This document shows positions 1 through 6,898 of a DNA stretch of 17,195 nt, one piece after another. The notes beneath the pieces were generated by a model. That model was not told the origin of the DNA and made no database searches. It saw nothing but the letters and a program-made list of their open reading frames with translations. Position 1 is the first letter of the stretch, and each line of letters begins with the position of its first letter. The translations under genes and the position numbers were made by a program. Origin of the DNA: Fen731 sp964481885 (lineage in GTDB: Bacteria; Actinomycetota; Humimicrobiia; Humimicrobiales; Humimicrobiaceae); the NCBI GenBank assembly GCA_964481885.1, contig CAYZUS010000040.1, positions 1 through 17,195 on the forward strand, in the 5' to 3' direction.

Positions 1-1454
1 GAAAGCCTTGTTTTTTCTATCTCCTCTTTTAGATCCCTAATATCTTTTATTGCTTCTTTTTCCTGCATCCAGTGAAGCTTCATGGTGCCGCTCTTTTCTT
101 TAAGCTCTGAAAGATCATTTTTGAGCTTGTCCATTCTTTCCTTTGAAGCCTTGTCTTTTTCCTTCATTAGAGCCTGCTCTTCTATTTCAAGCTGCTTTAT
201 TTTTCTTTCAAGTTCGTCTATTTCTGTCGGCAGGCTGTCTATCTCTATTCTTAACCTGGAAGCCGCCTCGTCTATCAAGTCGATTGCTTTATCTGGAAGA
301 AATCTGTCGGAAATGTATCTGTCTGATAATACTGCCGCGGCAACTATCCCGGAATCTTTGATTCTTACGCCGTGGTGCACTTCATATCTCTCTTTAAGCC
401 CGCGCAGTATTGCTATTGTATCTTCGACGGATGGTTCTTTTACCAGAACCGGCTGAAACCTTCTCTCAAGCGCCGCATCCTTTTCGATATATTTCCGGTA
501 TTCATCAAGAGTTGTGGCCCCGATTGCGTGCAGTTCGCCTCTTGCAAGCATGGGTTTTAAAATGTTGGCTGCATCAATTGCTCCCTCTGCGGCGCCTGCG
601 CCGACAATGGTATGCAGTTCATCAAGAAAGGCTATGATTCTGCCCTGGGATTTGGTGATTTCTTTTAAAACAGCTTTCAGTCTGTCTTCGAATTCTCCCC
701 TGTATTTTGCGCCTGCAACCATGGCGCCGATATCTATTGAGATAACCTTCCTGCCTTTGAGCCCCTCTGGAACATCGCCTGAAACTATCCGCTGCGCCAG
801 TCCCTCGACTATCGCAGTCTTGCCTACACCCGGCTCCCCTATTAGTACCGGGTTATTTTTTGTCCTTCGAGACAATACCTGTATAACTCTTCTTATTTCG
901 TCATCGCGACCTATTACAGGGTCAAGCCTCTGCTTTTTAGCGAGGTCCGTTATGTCCTTGCCATAACGCTGCAATGCCTGGTACTTGTCCTCAGGATTGG
1001 CGTCAGTTACCCTCTGGGTACCCCTGATTTCCACAAGGGTGCGATAAATCCTGTCTTTTATAACTCCCCTGTTCCTTAAAAGCTCTACAACTTTGCCGCG
1101 GCCCTCTGATAGTGCAATCAGCAGATGCTCCGTGCTTACGAATTCATCCTTTAGGCGCTGAGCTTCCTTGAGAGAATTATCCAGAACAATGTTAAGTCCT
1201 GCTCCTATGTATATCTGGATATTCTGTCCTGAAACTTTTGGATATTTTTTAATGACATCTGCCAGGTCGTCTTTCAACAGGTCCGGGCTCACTTCAAGTT
1301 TTTCCAGGATTGCGGGGATCAGCCCTTCGCTCTGTTCAAGCAAAGCATACATTAAATGAAAATCCTCAATGCTCTGATGGCCGTATTCCGAGGCAATGCC
1401 TTGCGCCTTTGTTAAGGCTTCCTGGGCCTTTATTGTAAATTTTTCAAAATTCAT
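1..1454 (-). CDS. clpB: ClpB disaggregase, N-terminal part (runs off left edge)
   Basis: Hsp100 AAA+ chaperone that extracts polypeptides from aggregates together with DnaK and a J-protein. About 484 codons are visible and stay open to the window edge, against roughly 860 in the family. In order: Clp_N repeat domain (about residues 1-145), first AAA+ module with Walker A GEPGVGKT at 206-213 (Lys212, the same number as in E. coli ClpB) and a Walker B ending FLDELHT, then the charged coiled-coil middle domain (EIDELERKIKQLEIEEQAL), which marks ClpB rather than ClpC or ClpA. The second AAA+ module lies outside the window. The ATG at 1454 is preceded by GGTGAT six bases upstream. It is the last visible gene of the hspR-dnaK-cbpA-clpB series, 98 bases after cbpA, so co-transcription is likely. 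Identity is seen directly; operon membership is inferred from strand and spacing. Confidence 0.97.
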   Translation of the reverse strand, partial: MNFEKFTIKAQEALTKAQGIASEYGHQSIEDFHLMYALLEQSEGLIPAILEKLEVSPDLLKDDLADVIKKYPKVSGQNIQIYIGAGLNIVLDNSLKEAQRLKDEFVSTEHLLIALSEGRGKVVELLRNRGVIKDRIYRTLVEIRGTQRVTDANPEDKYQALQRYGKDITDLAKKQRLDPVIGRDDEIRRVIQVLSRRTKNNPVLIGEPGVGKTAIVEGLAQRIVSGDVPEGLKGRKVISIDIGAMVAGAKYRGEFEDRLKAVLKEITKSQGRIIAFLDELHTIVGAGAAEGAIDAANILKPMLARGELHAIGATTLDEYRKYIEKDAALERRFQPVLVKEPSVEDTIAILRGLKERYEVHHGVRIKDSGIVAAAVLSDRYISDRFLPDKAIDLIDEAASRLRIEIDSLPTEIDELERKIKQLEIEEQALMKEKDKASKERMDKLKNDLSELKEKSGTMKLHWMQEKEAIKDIRDLKEEIEKTRL

Positions 1455-1504
1455 ATATAAATCACCAACTTTTAAAAAGTAATATCACCACCCAATAGCT
1501 ATAC

Positions 1505-1537
1505 TGTTCCAGGGACTATAGAAGTATCCCTGAAACA
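1505..1537 (-). other. Stem-loop between cbpA and clpB
   Basis: CAGGGA (1510-1515) pairs with TCCCTG (1527-1532). The stem extends by TGTT/AACA beyond a single mismatch and closes an 11-base loop. No T-run follows on the minus strand, so it does not look like a classic intrinsic terminator. It may be an mRNA processing or stability element, or a partial attenuator, between the two chaperone genes. The pairing is seen; the role is a guess. Confidence 0.4.
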
Positions 1538-1552
1538 TAATGAAAAGCCGAC

Positions 1553-2617
1553 CTAAACAGTAATGCTTTCCCTTGGATTTTCAGTGTAAATCTCTGCAAA
1601 ACCAGACAGAAATTTCTTCTGCTCATCAGTCAGGTCAGCAGGTATGACAACTTTTATCTTGATATAGAGGTCCCCATTTTCAGTACTCCTGACTTTCGGC
1701 ATTCCTTTTCCTTTGAGTCTTAAGGTTTTACCGGTTTGTGTGTTCGGGGGAAGAGTCATTGAAACATATCCATCAAAGGTGGGTATGTCTATTTTTGCTC
1801 CAAAAATCGCCTCCGTAAGAGTTACCGGGACCTCACAGTAAAGATCATGTTCTTTAACGGTAAAATAATGGTGTGGAAGTATATGAATGGCAAGATAAAG
1901 ATCGCCGTTTTCGCTGCCTCTTGATCCCTTGCCGCCTTCGCCTCTTACCCTGACCTTGCCTGTATCTTTTATGCCCTTTGGTACCTTAACATTTACAGTT
2001 CGCATTTTGCCATCTTTCTGAAGGCTCATCTCTCTTATGGTGCCCATATAGGCCTCTCTAAGCGTAATATTGAGGTCATACTGGTAATCCTGCCCTTTTT
2101 GCGCTGCACTTGCTCTCCAGAAATTCTTTTTCTGTTGCTGGCTGCCAGCCTGGTTTTGGGCGCCGCTTCTTGCTCCGGCACTTGCGCCCTGGGCTCCCTG
2201 GGCATTGCTGAAAGCGGAGGAATACCTCTCGTCGCCTCCCCTGCCAAAAAACATTTCAAAAAAATCCGAAAAAGCTCCGCCGGATTCACCAAAATCAAAA
2301 CTGCTTCCACTGAAATCATATTGATGCGATTGGCCGCTCCCCGGTCCACGCCCCTGCTGCTGCCATCCGGGCTGCGCACCGGCTCTTGAAAACTGCTTCC
2401 AGTTTGCACCCAGCTGGTCGTACTTGGATCTCTTCTCCGGATCCTTTAACACTTCGTATGCTTCACCGATAGATTTAAATTTCTCCTCGGCTTCCTTATT
2501 GCCCGGATTTGCATCCGGGTGAAACTGGCGTGCCAATTTTCTGTATGATTTTTTTATATCATCCTGCGTTGCAGACTTTGAAACACCCAGGAGCTTGTAA
2601 TAATCCTTGTAATCCAT
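1553..2617 (-). CDS. cbpA: CbpA-type J-domain co-chaperone (DnaJ without zinc finger)
   Basis: Class II Hsp40 that delivers substrates to DnaK and stimulates its ATPase. The J domain occupies residues 1-70 with the essential HPD at 33-35 (QFHPDANPG). A long Gly/Gln/Ser-rich linker (about 75-165) follows, including GQSHQYDFSGSSFDFGESGG. The C-terminal substrate domains (about 175-345) include VKVPKGIKDTGKVRVRGEG and PPNTQTGKTLRLKGKGMP. The four CxxCxGxG zinc repeats of true DnaJ are absent, which is why CbpA is preferred. At 354 residues it is a little longer than E. coli CbpA because of the linker. The ATG at 2617 has AGGTGA five bases upstream. It lies between dnaK (458 bases upstream) and clpB, so it probably serves as the J-protein for both. 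The family call is firm; the symbol is by class, not proven orthology. Confidence 0.93.
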   Translation of the reverse strand: MDYKDYYKLLGVSKSATQDDIKKSYRKLARQFHPDANPGNKEAEEKFKSIGEAYEVLKDPEKRSKYDQLGANWKQFSRAGAQPGWQQQGRGPGSGQSHQYDFSGSSFDFGESGGAFSDFFEMFFGRGGDERYSSAFSNAQGAQGASAGARSGAQNQAGSQQQKKNFWRASAAQKGQDYQYDLNITLREAYMGTIREMSLQKDGKMRTVNVKVPKGIKDTGKVRVRGEGGKGSRGSENGDLYLAIHILPHHYFTVKEHDLYCEVPVTLTEAIFGAKIDIPTFDGYVSMTLPPNTQTGKTLRLKGKGMPKVRSTENGDLYIKIKVVIPADLTDEQKKFLSGFAEIYTENPRESITV

Positions 2618-2680
2618 TCAATTCACCTGCTTGTTTAAAAACAATAAAATAATAATTTTTAATTTTAGTTTTAACTTCTC

Positions 2681-2940
2681 CAATTTGTATTAACCAGGCC
2701 CATAAAATCCATGGCTTTGCCTAATTTTGCCCCTGGCTCGCAAAACAAATATTCTTAAAAAGTGCTATTCTGCATAGCTGGATTCTGTAAAATAATGCTA
2801 TGTTCGCAGTGATAAACTTTTAATCCATAAACAAATCATTAATCAGAGCTGCCCATAACCTTTTTAGGAGGCCATGGGCAGTTTCAGCATTATTTCAATA
2901 CTTCAGTAAATTTACAGTTTGTATTTACCATAAATTCCAT
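2681..2940 (-). repeat. Two diverged copies of a ~26-bp motif in the dnaK-cbpA gap
   Basis: Copy 1 (2915-2940) and copy 2 (2681-2712) share about 23 of 26 bases. On the plus strand both fit CARTTTGTATTWACCA, then TAAAWTCCAT; copy 2 has six extra bases (GGCCCA) between the two blocks. Read on the minus strand they give MEFMVNTNC and MDFMGLVNTNW, so they keep one reading frame apart from two inserted codons. This suggests a small duplication of formerly or presently coding sequence, though an untranslated repeat is equally possible. Confidence 0.45.
2849..2881 (-). other. Strong stem-loop in the dnaK-cbpA intergenic region
   Basis: CTGCCCAT (2849-2856) and ATGGGCAG (2874-2881) are perfectly complementary over eight base pairs. 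An inner CCT/AGG can add three pairs after a bulge. On the minus strand it begins nine bases after the stop of the small ORF at 2890-3030. It is not followed by a T-run in either direction, so an intrinsic terminator is unlikely. A transcript-stabilising or processing hairpin that sets different dnaK and cbpA levels is possible. A weaker stem (CATAGC 2773-2778 with GCTATG 2797-2802) lies nearer cbpA. Confidence 0.5.
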
Positions 2941-3030
2941 ATTTTCTTTTTGTATCCTGATGCTTCCCCAGGTCTGTTTTCTCCCTGAGACTTTGCGCTT
3001 TGCAAACCATTTCGGATACCTTTTATTCAT
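2890..3030 (-). CDS. Possible small basic protein, 46 residues (unrecognised)
   Basis: An open frame starting MNKRYPKWFAKRKVSG and ending FTEVLK fills much of the 458-base gap downstream of dnaK on the same strand. It is rich in Lys/Arg at its N-terminus, with Trp residues, no signal peptide and no cysteine pattern. I recognise no family. For: same strand as the operon, a following hairpin, and codons such as AAA, CGC and GGG that do not look obviously random. Against: short length, only a weak ribosome binding site (TAAGTAA), and an AT-rich spacer in which chance ORFs of this size occur. Treat as tentative. Confidence 0.25.
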   Translation of the reverse strand: MNKRYPKWFAKRKVSGRKQTWGSIRIQKENMEFMVNTNCKFTEVLK

Positions 3031-3075
3031 TTACTTACTATTTTTAAAGCTAAGTATTGCCTGTAATAAAACATG

Positions 3076-5043
3076 TTATTTTTCATCTTTTGCTTCGAAT
3101 TCAGCATCAATTACATCATCGTGATTGCCGCCACCGCCAGCCTGTGAGCCGTCTGCCCCTGCATCCTGTGGTCCCTGCTGCTGTCCGGACCCTCCAGGTC
3201 CTCCTGCATCATTTCCTGCTCCACCGCTGCCGCCAGCCTGGGTTCCGGCCTGCGCATACATTTTCTGTGAAAGATCATCCTGCAGCTTCTGCAGTTCATC
3301 TATTTCCTTGTTGATGGCATCCGGGTTATCGGATTCCAGAGCTTTCCTGAGTGACTTTATCTGATCCTCTATCTTTGTCTTTAAATCAACCGGAGCTTTT
3401 TCGCCTACATCTTTTAGGAACTTCTCTGCACTGTAAACTAGGCTGTCCCCTTTATTTCTTGATTCTGCAAGAGCCCTCTTTTTCTTGTCATCATCAGCAT
3501 GGGTTTTGGCCTCATTTACCATTCTTTCAATCTCAGCATCTGAAAGATGTGAAGTTGCCGTAATTGTTATCTTCTGTTCTTTGGCTGTTGCCATATCTTT
3601 TGCGCTTACATTTACGATCCCATTGGCATCTATATCAAAAGCAACTTCGATCTGTGGTATTCCTCTTGGAGAAGGCGGAATGCCGTCCAGCCTGAACCTG
3701 CCGATCGTCTTGTTGTCCCCAGCCATATCTCTCTCCCCCTGAAGCACATGTATATCAACACTGGTCTGGTTATCTGCTGCAGTTGTAAATACCTCGCTCT
3801 TCTTGGTAGGTATTGTTGTATTCTTGTCAATGAGCCTTGTCATTACGCCGCCAAGAGTCTCAATGCCCAGAGACAAAGGTGTGACGTCAAGCAGTACTAT
3901 GTCTTTTACGTCTCCCATTAGCACTCCGGCCTGGATTGCTGCGCCTACTGCCACAACTTCATCCGGGTTAACGCTCTTATTCGGTTCTTTTCCTGTGATG
4001 TTTTTCACAAGTTCCTGTATAACAGGCATTCTTGTTGCGCCGCCGACAAGTATTACTTCGTCAAGCTCGCTTAACTTAAACCCTGAATCCTTCAATGCCT
4101 TTTCCATGGGTCCCTTACACCTGTCAGTTAAATCAGATGTTATCTGCTCGAATTTTGCACGAGTCAGCTTGGTGTCCAAATGTTTCGGTCCATTGGCATC
4201 TGCAGTTACGAAAGGAAGGTTAATATTTGTTTCCATAACACTTGATAATTCCACCTTTGCCTTTTCAGATGCTTCAATTAGTCTTTGCAAGGCCTGCTTG
4301 TCCATACGAAGGTCAATGCCCTGTTCCCTCTTGAATTCATCAGCTATAAAATTCATTATCCTGTTATCATAATCGTCGCCGCCGAGGTGCATGTCACCGT
4401 GGCTGGCCCTGACTTCAAATACGCCGTCTCCGACTTCCAGAACCGATACATCAAAAGTACCGCCGCCGAGGTCAAATACAAGTATTTTTTCATCTTTCTT
4501 CTTGTCCAGCCCGTATGCAAGAGCTGCTGCTGTCGGCTCATTTATAATACGAAGCACATTAAGTCCTGCCACCTTACCGGCATTTTTTGTTGCCTGTCTT
4601 TGTGCATCATTAAAATATGCGGGTACAGTTATTACTGCATCTGTTACCTGTGTTCCAAGATATGACTCTGCGTCGGCTTTCAGCTTCTGAAGTATCATTG
4701 CCGAAACTTCTTCAGGAGTGTAATTCCTGTCATACATCTTTACTTCAGCAAGGGTGTTTGCACCCTCAAGTACCTGATAAGCAACTATTTTTCTCTCGCT
4801 TTCAACTTCAGTGTATTTCCTTCCAATAAACCTTTTAATCGAGTAAATAGTATTTTCCGGGTTTAATGCTGCCTGCCTTTTTGCAATCTGGCCCACGAGC
4901 CTTTCGCCCTTTTTGGTTAATGCCACTACTGACGGGGTGGTCCTTCCACCCTCGGTATTGGTTATGACGACCGGTTTGCCACCTTCCATAACTGCTATAC
5001 ATGAGTTTGTAGTTCCAAGGTCAATTCCTACTGCTTTTGCCAT
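3076..5043 (-). CDS. dnaK: DnaK (Hsp70) chaperone
   Basis: Central Hsp70 of the cytosol; it binds exposed hydrophobic segments in an ATP-driven cycle with a J-protein and a nucleotide exchange factor. The actin-like ATPase domain (about 1-365) opens MAKAVGIDLGTTNSCIAVM and carries VPAYFNDAQRQATKNAG, INEPTAAALAYG and DLGGGTFDVS. The interdomain linker and start of the substrate domain read LLDVTPLSLGIETLGG. The helical lid is followed by a Gly/Gln-rich disordered tail and a terminal DDVIDAEFEAKDEK, the conserved bacterial DnaK ending. At 655 residues it is slightly longer than E. coli DnaK because of that tail. It keeps the segment after FIGRKY that Bacillus and Mycobacterium DnaK lack. ATG at 5043 has AAGGAT eight bases upstream. 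No grpE is adjacent, which is unusual. Transcription probably starts upstream of hspR, since I find no good promoter in the 268-base gap before dnaK. Confidence 0.98.
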   Translation of the reverse strand: MAKAVGIDLGTTNSCIAVMEGGKPVVITNTEGGRTTPSVVALTKKGERLVGQIAKRQAALNPENTIYSIKRFIGRKYTEVESERKIVAYQVLEGANTLAEVKMYDRNYTPEEVSAMILQKLKADAESYLGTQVTDAVITVPAYFNDAQRQATKNAGKVAGLNVLRIINEPTAAALAYGLDKKKDEKILVFDLGGGTFDVSVLEVGDGVFEVRASHGDMHLGGDDYDNRIMNFIADEFKREQGIDLRMDKQALQRLIEASEKAKVELSSVMETNINLPFVTADANGPKHLDTKLTRAKFEQITSDLTDRCKGPMEKALKDSGFKLSELDEVILVGGATRMPVIQELVKNITGKEPNKSVNPDEVVAVGAAIQAGVLMGDVKDIVLLDVTPLSLGIETLGGVMTRLIDKNTTIPTKKSEVFTTAADNQTSVDIHVLQGERDMAGDNKTIGRFRLDGIPPSPRGIPQIEVAFDIDANGIVNVSAKDMATAKEQKITITATSHLSDAEIERMVNEAKTHADDDKKKRALAESRNKGDSLVYSAEKFLKDVGEKAPVDLKTKIEDQIKSLRKALESDNPDAINKEIDELQKLQDDLSQKMYAQAGTQAGGSGGAGNDAGGPGGSGQQQGPQDAGADGSQAGGGGNHDDVIDAEFEAKDEK

Positions 5044-5311
5044 TTAAATCTATCCTTTCTTAATTTATAATCTTTTTAATCTCAAATCATTTTGGACCAT
5101 ACTCTGTCCTGTTTTACTTTTTAAATTCATTCTTCTTTTATTTGTCCTATTTTTATTTTATTTATTCATCCTCCTGTTTTAATGTACGGCATTCCTTTTT
5201 TCCATTCCTGCTGTGCCGCCATTTCATTTATTCTGCACTTCCAGCTATTCTGCCCTGCAAATGCCGCATAAGAAACTCGACATTAAAATAATCTCAATAC
5301 TAGTCTTCCTG
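5044..5311 (-). other. hspR-dnaK spacer, purine-rich leader, no gene recognised
   Basis: This 268-base gap is strongly purine-rich on the transcribed (minus) strand near dnaK. It holds GGAGG directly followed by ATGAATAAATAA, which would be a three-codon ORF with too short a spacing to be convincing. CGGCATT (5187-5193) and AATGCCG (5260-5266) are perfectly complementary and could form a long-range stem in the leader. I see no sigma70 promoter of quality, no CIRCE and no HAIR inverted repeat. It may be an untranslated leader that shapes dnaK translation; that is inference only. Confidence 0.3.
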
Positions 5312-5629
5312 CTAGTCTTCCATCCTCATCAGGTAATTCTTGAAGCTGTTTACAACGTCTTCAGGACACCGGGTGAGCACAACATTGTCCCTTCTTTTTA
5401 TCAGGACTATTATGGATCTCAGATTCATACCCTGGTCATACATCATTTCACGGACATACTCGAGCCAGCTTATGTCTTCCTTCGAGTAGTATCTCTTCCT
5501 TCCCCTTCTCACCGGGACCACAAGGCTGAATCTTTCATAATAATATAAAGTCCTGCTGTTCACTCCAAGAAACTCTGCAACCAGCTCAATAGGATAACTT
5601 TTATCCTGTTCGCTAAACAATAAAATCAC
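5312..5629 (-). CDS. hspR: MerR-family transcriptional regulator, HspR-like
   Basis: 105-residue DNA-binding protein with a MerR winged helix-turn-helix: VAEFLGVNSRTLYYYERFSL at about 18-37, then the wing VPVRRGRKRYYSKEDISWLE. The segment REMMYDQGMNLRSIIVLI matches the end of the HspR-type domain, and a short tail contains one Cys. HspR represses dnaK and clpB operons in Actinomycetota, Campylobacterota and Deinococcus and uses DnaK as co-repressor. Lying first in a hspR-dnaK-cbpA-clpB series fits that role, which is why HspR is preferred over other small MerR proteins. The start is uncertain: GTG at 5629 has AAGGG only three bases away, whereas TTG at 5620 lies four bases after GGTGAT, the site type used by clpB. 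The stop is followed by a 12-base in-frame duplication containing a second TAG. Confidence 0.8.
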   Translation of the reverse strand: MILLFSEQDKSYPIELVAEFLGVNSRTLYYYERFSLVVPVRRGRKRYYSKEDISWLEYVREMMYDQGMNLRSIIVLIKRRDNVVLTRCPEDVVNSFKNYLMRMED

Positions 5630-5646
5630 CAGCCCTTAAAAAACGC

Positions 5647-5666
5647 AAAGCTTTAAAAAAAGCTTT
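5647..5666 (-). promoter_or_regulatory. Inverted repeat in hspR 5' leader
   Basis: Two copies of the self-complementary octamer AAAGCTTT (5647-5654 and 5659-5666) are separated by four A. They lie just downstream of the predicted transcription start (about 5672) and upstream of the hspR start codon. The sequence could be a repressor site or a weak leader hairpin; on the minus strand it is followed by GCG and six T, so weak attenuation is also conceivable. The symmetry is seen; function is unknown. Confidence 0.4.
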
Positions 5667-5678
5667 TAACTGAGTAGG

Positions 5679-5707
5679 ATTGTAGTTTATAATAAAATCG
5701 ATGTCAA
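5679..5707 (-). promoter_or_regulatory. sigma70-type promoter of the hspR-dnaK operon
   Basis: On the minus strand, TTGACA (5702-5707) is separated by exactly 17 bases from TACAAT (5679-5684), a perfect -35 and a five-of-six -10. The start of transcription would be near 5672, giving a leader of about 43 bases to the hspR GTG. This is the best promoter found in the window and fits a vegetative-sigma promoter under repressor control. Confidence 0.8.
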
Positions 5708-5748
5708 GTAATTTTATAAACTATTTTTAAATTATATTACTATTTGTT

Positions 5749-5765
5749 TTTCACTTAAAGTGAAA
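5749..5765. promoter_or_regulatory. Perfect 8-bp palindrome, candidate operator
   Basis: TTTCACTT and AAGTGAAA flank a single A with perfect symmetry. It is about 42 bases upstream of the hspR -35 box, in the divergent gap between hspR and the nucleotidyltransferase gene. It does not match the HAIR consensus (CTTGAGT-N7-ACTCAAG). It could serve either gene, or be a chance AT-rich palindrome. Confidence 0.4.
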
Positions 5766-5894
5766 CAGCGTTTTACTTCTATACATTTTGCCTTTGATAA
5801 ATTTAGTTGCCTTTTCCAGTTTTCTGACAGCATCTTTTATTTATGCAAAAAAGAGGAGTTTACTTTCATAAAATAAAAAGCTCCTTACTGTCGG

Positions 5895-5923
5895 TTTAAT
5901 AAAGCCATAAATAAAGCTATAAT
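5895..5923 (+). promoter_or_regulatory. Promoter of a probably leaderless transcript
   Basis: A perfect TATAAT (5918-5923) ends six bases before the ATG at 5930, so transcription would begin at or within a base or so of the start codon. The -35 at the right distance (TTTAAT, 5895-5900) is poor. The sequence between the -10 box and the ATG contains no Shine-Dalgarno motif, which agrees with leaderless initiation. Confidence 0.5.
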
Positions 5924-5929
5924 TAATAG

Positions 5930-6475
5930 ATGGTAAATGAGTTTGAAATCTTAAGAGATGTCACCGGCAAACTGTCGGCTAATAATATTGCCTACATGCT
6001 GAGCGGTTCGACAGCAATGAATTACTATGTGCAGCCAAGGATGACAAGAGATATTGACATAGTTGTGGAAATAAACGAGCCTGAAAAATTTTTTGATTTA
6101 TTTAAAGAAGATTACTATGTAAGCCTTGATTCGATCAGGTCAGCAGTAAAAGAAGAACTTTCCTTCAATATTATTCACAATGATGAACTTGTAAAAGTAG
6201 ATTTTTTTGTACGAAAAAATTCTGAGTATAGAAAAAAAGAATTCGAGAGAAGGATCGCAGTAAAATTTGAGGATTATAAAATCTTTATTGTAAGCATTGA
6301 GGATCTTATCCTTTCCAAGGTGATATGGGCCCAGGACAGTGGTTCTGAAATGCAAAACAGGGATATAGAAATGCTGCTTAAAGAAAAAGTGGATTCAGAT
6401 TATATATTTAACTGGGCTGATAAATTAAATGTCACAAATTATTTAAAGAGGTTTGAGGGTGGAAAGCAGAAATAA
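5930..6475 (+). CDS. Nucleotidyltransferase-fold protein, AbiEii/DUF6036-like
   Basis: 181-residue protein with the DNA polymerase-beta/MNT nucleotidyltransferase core. The glycine-serine motif reads LSGSTAMNYY (24-33), the metal-binding pair RDIDIVVE has Asp41 and Asp43, and a third acidic strand KVDFFV supplies Asp91. A later segment, FIVSIEDLILSKVIWAQDSGS, resembles the helical region of AbiEii-type and DUF6036 proteins (…EDLIxxKxxA…D…R…D). Such enzymes transfer nucleotides to tRNA or protein, and several are toxins of toxin-antitoxin or abortive infection systems; the substrate here is unknown. The ATG at 5930 is the only sensible start and appears leaderless. The next gene begins before this one ends (17-base overlap), so the two products probably act together. 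The fold is seen from motifs; a toxin role is inference. Confidence 0.8.
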   Translation: MVNEFEILRDVTGKLSANNIAYMLSGSTAMNYYVQPRMTRDIDIVVEINEPEKFFDLFKEDYYVSLDSIRSAVKEELSFNIIHNDELVKVDFFVRKNSEYRKKEFERRIAVKFEDYKIFIVSIEDLILSKVIWAQDSGSEMQNRDIEMLLKEKVDSDYIFNWADKLNVTNYLKRFEGGKQK

Positions 6476-6737
6476 AAACACAGAGGATGTTGCCTCTCAT
6501 TATGCTGCTGATGACTTTTTTAGTGGATTATTTAAAAATAAAACCGGTGAAGAAAAAATAAAGATGGGATCTTCCATGTTTGAATTTGCTGTAAAATTTG
6601 CAGTTGCATCAATTATGGAAAAACACAAAGACAGGGTTTTAAGCTCCTGCGAGTTAAAAAAAGAATTATTCTTAAGGCTTTATGGTAATGATTTCAGCGA
6701 AACACAAAAGACCGATATATTAAATTCATTAAAGTAA
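6459..6737 (+). CDS. Small helical partner of the nucleotidyltransferase
   Basis: About 92 residues, acidic-basic mixed, predicted mostly helical, without signal peptide or metal motif. Its core, SMFEFAVKFAVASIMEKH, then LKKELFLRLYGNDF, resembles a small uncharacterised protein I recall as commonly encoded beside AbiEii/DUF6036-type nucleotidyltransferases (pattern MFE.A…AS…L…LFLRxYGxDF). The GTG at 6459 is chosen because AAAGAGG (6445-6451) lies seven bases upstream; a TTG at 6453 in frame is possible but poorly spaced. It overlaps the upstream gene by 17 bases, implying translational coupling. It could be an antitoxin or a substrate adaptor, but no direct evidence exists. It has no RX4-6H motif, so it is not a HEPN partner. 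Confidence 0.7.
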   Translation: MESRNKNTEDVASHYAADDFFSGLFKNKTGEEKIKMGSSMFEFAVKFAVASIMEKHKDRVLSSCELKKELFLRLYGNDFSETQKTDILNSLK

Positions 6738-6841
6738 CCCATAGCTTAAGTGGGCCCATATTTCTACAACCACCAGATTTAACTAGTCGGGGCCGAAGAA
6801 CTTCCCTTTAAGTCAGCGATTAAACCATAAGAAATTATACT

Positions 6842-6863
6842 GAGTATTTTCAGAAATACTTTT
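6842..6863 (+). terminator. Weak intrinsic terminator-like hairpin
   Basis: AGTATTT (6843-6849) pairs with AAATACT (6854-6860) around a TCAG tetraloop. A G-T wobble at the base can extend the stem, and four T (6860-6863) follow on the plus strand. The stem is AT-rich and the T-run short, so it would be a weak terminator for the nucleotidyltransferase pair. The rest of the 6738-6898 gap shows no gene. Confidence 0.3.
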
Positions 6864-6898
6864 ACCTCAATAATTATGACGGGAATCATATTTATTTG

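Noticed and set aside
82..966. Several plus-strand ORFs opposite clpB, and similar ones opposite dnaK, xylB and the exporter genes
   Set aside because: They are antisense shadows of well-supported genes, with Ser/Leu-rich or otherwise nonsensical composition.
5044..5311. CIRCE or HAIR operator before dnaK
   Set aside because: Neither TTAGCACTC-N9-GAGTGCTAA nor CTTGAGT-N7-ACTCAAG, nor a close variant, was found on reading the gap.
6738..6765. CCCA/TGGG hairpin after the nucleotidyltransferase pair
   Set aside because: The four-base stem is too short and lacks a T-run.
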